Source: an uncultured Alphaproteobacteria bacterium (lineage in GTDB: Bacteria; Pseudomonadota; Alphaproteobacteria; Rs-D84). Taken from it: a stretch of DNA of 11,529 nucleotides. Of the stretch, positions 6,313-11,529 are shown piece by piece. Location: positions 1-11,529 of the forward strand of contig CALARG010000054.1 in assembly GCA_937888635.1 (NCBI GenBank). Reading direction: 5' to 3'. The position numbers were made by a program, and so were the translations under genes. The number at the start of each line of letters is the position of its first letter. The first letter of the stretch is position 1. Below the pieces are notes generated by a model. The model did no database searches. It saw only the letters and a list, made by a program, of their open reading frames with translations, and was not told the DNA's origin.

Positions 6313-7417
6313 ATCTTAATTTTTGTTTTGGCAATGCCAATATCAAATTATCGGCTTTTATATTTAATGCCGTTGTTGCCAACCAGTGATTCAGTGGCAT
6401 CGGTGGCACAGACAGTGGTTTGTTAAAATATTTGTTGCGCGCCATATACAGTAATCTGTCACGCGACAATCCTGTCAAAGATGTTTTATTATTGTCAGAC
6501 AAATATTCAATCAATTGATTGTACGACATAGATTCTATTTTCTCTAATTCTTTCTGATATCCATCGCGTACGATATTTTTAGTATCCGCTGCAAACACAT
6601 TAGATGTATCGTATGCGCGGAACAGGTCGCCCATATTTTCGCGATTGTGCCCGACATACATGTGCTGTCCTGTTGAATCTGGGATAAATTCGTTATTTTC
6701 AACGCGCCCCCGCCCCAGGAACATTATCGCATGAAATCTGCTGCGACTGCCACGATATCGCGGAACGATTAAAATCGCACCCGGTGCAATTGCATCCGCG
6801 CTAAAATTATTCTGTGCAAACCTGGTAATATGGGCATTTTTAACAGAATCTGGTGTCGCCGCCGTCACTTTCTTGCGTTCCAAATATCGCCCCAGTGCCG
6901 CATTATATGCAGAATCTGATTTGTGCATAACACCTTCGTAAATACAGTTTTGTGTTCCGGAATATTTTTCGCGCATTTGATTTTTGAACACAAAGCATGC
7001 CGTTCTTGCTTCTTCTGGAATAACCGTCAGTGTATCGCCCATTTCGTCCAGTGCGCGTGCCAAGTGTGTAAATTGCCCGTATAGACAGTGATACCCAACC
7101 GGCGCGCCGGGCAATTCTTCTCGCACCGCCCGATGGTATTTTCGTGTCCCAATCAGCGGTTTTAATTTCTGTTGTGATACCAGCATATTATTTATATACA
7201 CATTGCACAAACTGTCCGCCTTGTCATCCAGATATTTTGCATTCAACGCATATTCATGTTCTGGCTCATACTTGATAAAGTCCAGATTGCCAGATTGCAT
7301 TTTTACATTCTTGTGCGTAAATTCTGCATTTTTTTCAGGTGTTGTATCTGATGCGGTCGCACCAATCAATGTTCCACCAAATATCACATACGGTATAAAC
7401 TGTTTTAATAATTTCAT
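6311..7417 (-). CDS. Exported protein of unknown function, possible papain-like/NlpC-like hydrolase
   Basis: This 368-residue protein has a signal peptide: M-K-L-L-K, a hydrophobic core to about residue 20, and a likely cut after A-T-A (20-22). I chose the ATG at 7417 because AAAGG (7426-7430) lies eight bases upstream; an in-frame TTG at 7438 would place the signal peptide inside the chain. I recognise no family with certainty. The chain has Cys71 at the start of a probable helix (S-L-C-N-V-Y). Much later comes a strand pair P-G-A-I-L-I-V-P, then F-H-A-I-M-F-L-G-R-G with His229, then G-H-N at 256-258. Cys, then His on a strand before a glycine turn, then Asn is the order of the catalytic residues in NlpC/P60 and CHAP-like enzymes. 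This is suggestive only, because the insert between Cys and His is long. Four cysteines in all (71, 111, 141, 158) could instead form disulfides. A separate promoter and a long leader RNA precede it. Confidence 0.75.
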   Translation of the reverse strand: MKLLKQFIPYVIFGGTLIGATASDTTPEKNAEFTHKNVKMQSGNLDFIKYEPEHEYALNAKYLDDKADSLCNVYINNMLVSQQKLKPLIGTRKYHRAVREELPGAPVGYHCLYGQFTHLARALDEMGDTLTVIPEEARTACFVFKNQMREKYSGTQNCIYEGVMHKSDSAYNAALGRYLERKKVTAATPDSVKNAHITRFAQNNFSADAIAPGAILIVPRYRGSRSRFHAIMFLGRGRVENNEFIPDSTGQHMYVGHNRENMGDLFRAYDTSNVFAADTKNIVRDGYQKELEKIESMSYNQLIEYLSDNNKTSLTGLSRDRLLYMARNKYFNKPLSVPPMPLNHWLATTALNIKADNLILALPKQKLR

Positions 7418-7495
7418 CTTATGCACCTTTGCAATCAAACAAATACCAACGTGTAAAACGCGTGTGTATCTAATTGTGTTAATTTTCTTTTTTGA

Positions 7496-7617
7496 TTGGT
7501 TCGCAACGACAGAAAAAATTCATTGCGTACATTCAGACAGGTTATAATCCAAGAACCCGCCCCGACTTGCCATCATATCTCGGCAGCCCGCCCCGAAACC
7601 TGGGGAACCAAAGTTCA
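7496..7617 (-). ncRNA. Candidate structured leader RNA upstream of the exported-protein gene
   Basis: This stretch has no gene on either strand that I can support. On the minus strand it begins just after a good promoter and shows nested inverted repeats. An outer stem is UUGGUUC/GAACCAA (7611-7605 with 7502-7496). An inner stem is CAGGUU/AACCUG (7602-7597 with 7543-7538). A small UGCC/GGCA hairpin pairs 7585-7582 with 7571-7568. A 7-bp hairpin pairs 7527-7521 with 7508-7502; it needs a G-U pair at 7507/7522 that exists only in the minus-strand RNA. The outer and last stems share one base. Two exact UCGGGGCGGG copies lie inside the inner stem. I see no terminator before the ATG at 7417, so a leader of about 200 bases is more likely than a free sRNA. 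It matches no riboswitch consensus that I know. Confidence 0.45.
7556..7596 (-). repeat. Direct repeat of a G-rich decamer
   Basis: The plus-strand decamer CCCGCCCCGA occurs at 7556-7565 and again at 7587-7596, with 31 bases between the two starts. On the transcribed minus strand this is UCGGGGCGGG twice, flanking the small UGCC/GGCA hairpin. Confidence 0.8.
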
Positions 7618-7622
7618 CGCAG

Positions 7623-7651
7623 AATATATATTAAATTTTATAAAAAATCAA
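7623..7651 (-). promoter_or_regulatory. Promoter for the leader RNA and exported-protein gene
   Basis: On the minus strand TTGATT (7646-7651) and TATATT (7623-7628) are exactly 17 bases apart within a very A/T-rich spacer. Transcription would start near 7616-7617, giving a leader of about 200 bases before the ATG at 7417. It sits directly behind the parC terminator, so this gene is a separate transcription unit. Confidence 0.6.
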
Positions 7652-7660
7652 GTCTATTTG

Positions 7661-7692
7661 AAAAAAAAAATCCCCATGTTGGGGATTTTTTA
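7661..7692 (-). terminator. Rho-independent terminator of parC
   Basis: The stem TCCCC/GGGGA (7671-7675 with 7681-7685), extended by A-T pairs on both sides, encloses the loop ATGTT. It is followed on the minus strand by an uninterrupted run of ten T. It begins one base after the parC stop. The A run on the other side would also allow termination on the plus strand. Confidence 0.9.
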
Positions 7693-9924
7693 TTATTTTC
7701 CAAATTTTCCGCTGCGTGGGAATCCGACCGGAACGGTGCGTCCCTGGGATGCGCGTTTGCCACGCCATAATTCCCAGTTGTCGGGCTTGGTCGTACCGCG
7801 TCCCGTCGTCCAACCAAATCCATCCGCCGCATCAAAGAACATAACATCTAAAACATATGTGCGTTCCGCATTGTATTTTTGCAAAATCACACCTTTGCCA
7901 CGCGACATTTGTGGAACCTCATCCGCAGGGAATATCAACAGTTTATCATTTGAACCTGACATTGCAATCGTGTCGCCCGATGCAACAACGCACATATGCG
8001 CTGGATTTTTTGCATCAACATTCATAACCTGTTTTCCGTTCTTGGTTTGGGCAACACAGGCATCCCCAGAAATAATAAATCCATTTCCGTGTCTGGATAC
8101 CAACAAATACTTTGCATTTACATCCAATACAAACGCATGAACAATTTCTTCATCTGCGCCAATATCTGCCATCATTCGCACAGATTCGCCAAACCCGCGT
8201 GCAGACGGCAATTCGTTCGCGGCCAGTGTGAACATTTTGCCCATTTGTGCGAACAAATTGATTTTATCGGTTGACTGTGCGTGGAACGCCATTTGTAATT
8301 CGTCGCCTTCTTTGAATTTCAAATCCAACGCCCCCAGATCCAGGTGCCCCTTGGCCGCACGAATCCAACCCATTTTTGACAGTATGATTGTCAGTGGTTC
8401 TTTTTCAATAAATTCGTCGGCATTAACAACAATTTCTTCGGTCTGTTCCGCCCATGTTGTGCGACGACGCCCCAATTTAGTCTTTTTATCGTATGTCTTT
8501 TTAATATCGTTAAACCATGCCTTTAACTGGTCGTTTTGTGCATCTTCACTGGCCAGCAATGCCTGCAGTTGTTCCTGTTCTGCGCGCAGTGCGGCATCTT
8601 CGCGCTTGATTTCCATTTCTTCTAATTTGCGCAGTGAACGCAGACGGGTGTTTAAAATCGCCTCAACCTGAATTTCAGTCAGGTTAAATTCCGCTGTCAG
8701 AACGCCCTTGGCGTCATCTTCATTTCGGATAATTTCAATAACGCGGTCTAAATTCAGATACACAACCAGCAAACCGCCCAGTATTTCCAACCTGCGGGCA
8801 ATGTTGTTCAAACGCCATTGCGTGCGTCGGCACAGAACTGATTTTTGATGCGCAACAAATTCGCGCAACACATCGCCAATTGGCATAACGCGTGGTGCAC
8901 CCTTGGAATCAATGACATTAAAATTCATATTGAATTTATATTCCAGGTCCGTCATTGCGAACAGATGTGCCATCATTTTATCGGCTGGGATATTGCGTGA
9001 TTTTGGTGTGATAACAATTCTGACATCTGTGGTTGATTCATCAATAATATCGTCAACCAACGGCAACTTTTTACCATCAATCAGTGTTGCAACCTGTTCA
9101 ACCAGTTTTGATTTAACAATCCCGTATGGAATTTCAGAAATTACCACCTGCCACGCGCCGCGTTCCAATTCTTCTATTTCCCAACGCGCACGAACACGAA
9201 ATGCCCCACGCCCTGTTTCATAGTTTTTTACAATCGTGTCAAAACTGTCAATTAATATACCGCCGGTTGGAAAGTCCGGTCCCACCATCTTTTTCATAAT
9301 CTGGGCGGTTGTCGCATCTGGTTTGTCAATAATCAGATTCAGTGCATCGCAAACCTCGGCTACATTGTGTGTTGGAATATTTGTTGCCATACCAACCGCA
9401 ATCCCCATTCCCCCATTTGCCAACAGGTTCGGAAACGCCCCCGGCATCACAACCGGTTCCATTGTTGTGCCGTCAAAGTTCGGCATCATATCAACACTGT
9501 CTTCGTCCAAGCCTTCCATAATCAGCATGGCCGCTTCGGTCATTTTAGATTCCGTATAACGATATGCCGCCTGTGGGTCGCCGTCAATATTACCAAAGTT
9601 TCCCTGACCATCAATCAGCGGATAGCGTACCGAGAAATCCTGGGCCAGACGCACCATTGCATCATATACCGAACTGTCCCCGTGTGGGTGATAGTGACCC
9701 AACACATCGCCAACCACCGTTGCGCATTTACGAAATGCGGCGTTTGGTGCCAATTTCTGGCGCAACATAGAATATAAAATGCGTCTGTGTACCGGCTTTA
9801 ATCCGTCGCGAACATCGGGCAGGGCGCGCGACACAATCGTGCTGACCGCATATGACAAATAGCGTTCTGACAGCGCGTCAGACAACTGTTGTGAATCAAT
9901 ATTTTCAATAATTTCTTTACTCAT
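7693..9924 (-). CDS. parC: DNA topoisomerase IV subunit A
   Basis: ParC is the DNA-cleaving subunit of topoisomerase IV, which separates linked daughter chromosomes together with ParE. The 743 residues match alphaproteobacterial ParC and are well short of a typical GyrA. The N-terminal breakage-reunion domain has L-P-D-V-R-D-G-L-K-P-V-H-R-R (35-48), V-V-G-D-V-L-G-H-Y-H-P-H-G-D (70-83) and the active-site tyrosine Tyr123 in Y-R-Y-T-E. The C-terminal beta-propeller is short and lacks the Q-R-R-G-G-K-G GyrA box; it ends in a ParC-like tail with E-L-W-R-G-K-R and G-F-P-R. At the quinolone-binding positions it has Ser84 and Asp88, the sensitive-type residues. No ribosome site is clear before the ATG. 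A terminator follows the stop immediately. ParE is not in the window. Confidence 0.93.
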   Translation of the reverse strand: MSKEIIENIDSQQLSDALSERYLSYAVSTIVSRALPDVRDGLKPVHRRILYSMLRQKLAPNAAFRKCATVVGDVLGHYHPHGDSSVYDAMVRLAQDFSVRYPLIDGQGNFGNIDGDPQAAYRYTESKMTEAAMLIMEGLDEDSVDMMPNFDGTTMEPVVMPGAFPNLLANGGMGIAVGMATNIPTHNVAEVCDALNLIIDKPDATTAQIMKKMVGPDFPTGGILIDSFDTIVKNYETGRGAFRVRARWEIEELERGAWQVVISEIPYGIVKSKLVEQVATLIDGKKLPLVDDIIDESTTDVRIVITPKSRNIPADKMMAHLFAMTDLEYKFNMNFNVIDSKGAPRVMPIGDVLREFVAHQKSVLCRRTQWRLNNIARRLEILGGLLVVYLNLDRVIEIIRNEDDAKGVLTAEFNLTEIQVEAILNTRLRSLRKLEEMEIKREDAALRAEQEQLQALLASEDAQNDQLKAWFNDIKKTYDKKTKLGRRRTTWAEQTEEIVVNADEFIEKEPLTIILSKMGWIRAAKGHLDLGALDLKFKEGDELQMAFHAQSTDKINLFAQMGKMFTLAANELPSARGFGESVRMMADIGADEEIVHAFVLDVNAKYLLVSRHGNGFIISGDACVAQTKNGKQVMNVDAKNPAHMCVVASGDTIAMSGSNDKLLIFPADEVPQMSRGKGVILQKYNAERTYVLDVMFFDAADGFGWTTGRGTTKPDNWELWRGKRASQGRTVPVGFPRSGKFGK

Positions 9925-9933
9925 GACGATAAA

Positions 9934-9962
9934 AATTTAGAACATTTCAAAAAAAATAACAA
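9934..9962 (-). promoter_or_regulatory. Possible parC promoter
   Basis: TTGTTA (9957-9962) and TAAATT (9934-9939) are 17 bases apart on the minus strand, four of six matches each. The start would lie only a few bases before the parC ATG. The region is so A/T-rich that this could be chance, but parC needs a promoter here because a terminator precedes it. Confidence 0.3.
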
Positions 9963-9965
9963 CAC

Positions 9966-9992
9966 AAAAATTCCCCACACATGGGGGATTTT
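9966..9992 (-). terminator. Terminator after the MBL-fold hydrolase gene
   Basis: On the minus strand TCCCC (9984-9988) pairs with GGGGA (9972-9976), with further A-T pairs beyond one A-A mismatch, followed by TTTTTGTG. It begins directly after the stop at 9993 and separates the ftsH-hydrolase unit from parC. Confidence 0.8.
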
Positions 9993-10643
9993 TTAATTGC
10001 GGAAATATGGATTGTGTTCACGCAACCATTGTGTGGTTGTTGCCATGCCGTGTCCATGAATTATTTCTGTGTCATCAGATAGATTTAAATTGTATATATT
10101 TGCAATAGACTGTCGCAACATTTTTTCATCGCCACCCGGCAAATCATATCGGCCAACAGATTCCTGGAACAGCGTATCACCAATAATAATAACTTTTTCA
10201 TCGGGGAAATGATATGCCACGCCACCCGGGGTGTGTCCCGGCGTTTCAATTACATCCATTTTAATTCCTGGTAAAATTTCAGCAGATTGTATTTCCAACG
10301 GCGTTGGTCGTGCATTGTTAATATCAATTTTTGGCAACCCAAAGTATTCCAGCAAATCATTCCCCCATCCGACCAGGCGAAAATCCCCCGTATGCAAGAA
10401 CCACTGTACACCATACTTCTGGGCCAACATTGGCGCACATGCAATATGATCGGGATGTCCATGCGTCACATAAATTGCACGCAACTTTAATCCCCGCATA
10501 TCCAACGCGCGAACCCAATCGTCCGCATGCCCCCATGGGTCAAAGATAACGCATGCGTCCCCCACAGACACAATCACCGATTGTGTATTCTTTGGTGGCA
10601 TTTGTATTAATTCAAATTTATTATTCGCCAGTTTTTGTTGCAT
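9993..10643 (-). CDS. MBL-fold metallo-hydrolase, glyoxalase II-like
   Basis: This is a cytosolic zinc hydrolase of the metallo-beta-lactamase fold, closest in pattern to the short glyoxalase II-like (YcbL-type) proteins. With the start used here it has 216 residues. All metal ligands are visible: T-H-G-H-P-D-H (His61, His63, Asp65, His66), His137 in P-G-H-T-P-G-G, Asp156 in I-G-D-T-L-F, and His198 in H-G-H-G. The end, R-E-H-N-P-Y, is typical for the subfamily. The substrate cannot be told from sequence; a glutathione or other thioester is the usual guess. The start is uncertain: the ATG at 10643 fits the family N-terminus (N-K-F-E-L-I-Q before the first strand) and overlaps ftsH by 23 bases. 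A TTG at 10694 would add a lysine-rich 17 residues. Neither has a clear ribosome site, so coupling to ftsH is likely. Confidence 0.85.
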   Translation of the reverse strand: MQQKLANNKFELIQMPPKNTQSVIVSVGDACVIFDPWGHADDWVRALDMRGLKLRAIYVTHGHPDHIACAPMLAQKYGVQWFLHTGDFRLVGWGNDLLEYFGLPKIDINNARPTPLEIQSAEILPGIKMDVIETPGHTPGGVAYHFPDEKVIIIGDTLFQESVGRYDLPGGDEKMLRQSIANIYNLNLSDDTEIIHGHGMATTTQWLREHNPYFRN

Positions 10644-11529
10644 TTGTGCGCTTTTTTGTTGTTTTTTTGGGTGTGGTCTTTTTTGTTTTGCCAAACACGA
10701 TTTCGCGAATTTCTTCGCCGGTCAGTGTTTCATGTTCCAACAAAGCATTTGCCAATTTTTCAACTGTGGCCTTGTTCTTGGCCAGGTGTTTTGTCGCATC
10801 TGCATGTGCCGCATCCAGCCATGCGCGTATTTCTGCATCAACAATTTCTGCAGTCTTTTCAGACGCATTTTCCAACGCGCCACGCATACCAAATGTGCCA
10901 ACCTGATTAATCGCAGGCAATCCAACTTTCTTGGACAGCCCGGCGGTTGTGATTGAATAACGGGCCAGTCGCGTCGCCGATGCGATATCGCTTTCTGCGC
11001 CGGTGGTGATTTTGTCTGCGCCAAAGAATATTTCTTCTGCACATCTGCCGGCCAATGCAATTGACAGATTGGCGCGCACCTCGGCCAGGGTCATTGAAAC
11101 CTTGTCATCAATCGGCAGGTGCTGTACCATCCCCAGCGCGCGTCCGCGTGGAATAATTGTCGCCTTGTGAATTGGGTCTGCAACACCATCGTACATCAGG
11201 CTGACAAACGCATGTCCTGCCTCGTGAAACGCGGTCAGTTTTATATCTTCTGGGCGCATTTTCCGAATCTTGCGCGGGCCCATAATAATTTTATCACGCG
11301 CTTCTTCTATATCGTCTGGTGATATTTTGTCACGCCCATTGCGCACCGCATGCAGTGCCGCTTCGTTCAACAGGTTTTCTAAATCTGCGCCCGAAAATCC
11401 GGTTGTACCACGCGCTAAATCCATCAGATTAACATCGTCGCCAATTTTAACCTTTTTCGCATATAAATCCAAGATTTCACGACGCCCCGCCATATCTGGC
11501 AATTCAATATAAACCTGGCGGTCAAAGCG
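10621..11529 (-). CDS. ftsH: ATP-dependent zinc metalloprotease FtsH (5' part beyond the window)
   Basis: FtsH is a hexameric inner-membrane AAA+ protease that degrades membrane proteins and short-lived cytosolic regulators. Only the last 302 residues are in view; the reading frame is open to the window edge. The visible part starts at the end of the AAA module (R-F-D-R-Q-V-Y-I), which includes the second region of homology arginines. It continues through the lid (T-T-G-F-S-G-A-D-L) into the M41 peptidase domain. The zinc motif H-E-A-G-H is at fragment residues 102-106, and the third ligand is probably Asp181 in G-A-E-S-D-I. The C-terminus is an unstructured tail rich in Lys and Thr (about the last 30 residues). 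The downstream MBL-hydrolase gene overlaps its 3' end. The membrane segments and Walker motifs lie outside the window. Confidence 0.95.
   Translation of the reverse strand, partial: RFDRQVYIELPDMAGRREILDLYAKKVKIGDDVNLMDLARGTTGFSGADLENLLNEAALHAVRNGRDKISPDDIEEARDKIIMGPRKIRKMRPEDIKLTAFHEAGHAFVSLMYDGVADPIHKATIIPRGRALGMVQHLPIDDKVSMTLAEVRANLSIALAGRCAEEIFFGADKITTGAESDIASATRLARYSITTAGLSKKVGLPAINQVGTFGMRGALENASEKTAEIVDAEIRAWLDAAHADATKHLAKNKATVEKLANALLEHETLTGEEIREIVFGKTKKTTPKKTTKKRTNATKTGE

Noticed and set aside
7438..7438. TTG start for the exported protein
   Set aside because: The ATG at 7417 has AAAGG eight bases upstream and begins a proper signal peptide.
7540..7600. TPP riboswitch, suggested by a CCGAGA segment and an ACCUG segment
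   Set aside because: The CUGAGA and GAUAAUGCCAGCG consensus segments are not present in the proper order and spacing, so the resemblance is superficial.
7501..7620. Known RNA gene (tRNA, tmRNA, SRP RNA, 6S RNA) in the non-coding stretch
   Set aside because: No cloverleaf, no T-loop GGTTCRANNCC match, no tmRNA tag frame and no SRP GGAAG-type tetraloop. A 6S-like long rod does not form from the repeats found.
7496..8140. A 214-residue plus-strand open frame across the leader region and the parC 3' end
   Set aside because: It runs antisense to the conserved parC C-terminus and through the parC terminator, and shows no domain or ribosome site.
7693..9924. GyrA instead of ParC
   Set aside because: The length is 743 residues, the GyrA box is absent and the C-terminal tail is ParC-like.
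1..11529. CRISPR array, insertion sequence or prophage
   Set aside because: No regularly spaced repeats, transposase, terminal inverted repeats, integrase or other phage genes were seen; the single phage-like domain sits in a host-style membrane protein.

Overview
The window looks like a core chromosomal segment of an alphaproteobacterium of moderate to low GC content. The evidence is gene content: an lptE-holA pair, map followed by a radC-family gene, a small coiled-coil gene of the DUF4164 type overlapping zapA, a ParC-type topoisomerase of about 740 residues, and ftsH. The close spacing, the A/T-rich spacers and the many hypothetical envelope genes would fit an uncultured, possibly host-associated lineage. 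That last point is inference only.

Layout. Positions 30-3040 (+): a promoter, then lptE, holA, map and radC in a tight run. Positions 3026-5715 (-): three coupled genes of unknown function. They encode an acidic, mostly disordered protein, a two-helix membrane protein with a phage-lysin-like C-terminal domain, and a membrane-anchored protein with a D-x-N-x-D-G motif. The last one converges on radC with a 15-bp overlap. Positions 5716-5798 form a short divergent promoter region. Positions 5799-6286 (+): the coiled-coil gene and zapA, ending in a terminator (6288-6312) that works in both directions. Positions 6311-7417 (-): an exported protein with a possible papain-like/NlpC-like Cys-His-Asn set. 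Positions 7418-7692: a non-coding stretch with the parC terminator, a strong minus-strand promoter and an apparently structured RNA leader for the exported-protein gene. Positions 7693-9924 (-): parC. Positions 9993-11529 (-): ftsH (its 5' part lies beyond the window) overlapping an MBL-fold hydrolase gene, followed by a terminator.

Known functions are outer-membrane LPS assembly (LptE), replication clamp loading (HolA), N-terminal methionine removal (Map), chromosome decatenation (ParC), Z-ring assembly (ZapA) and membrane proteolysis (FtsH). The least explained parts are the leader RNA at 7496-7617, which carries two exact copies of a G-rich decamer, nested inverted repeats and a possible G-quadruplex, and the three-gene envelope operon at 3026-5715. 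I did not recognise either as a described system.
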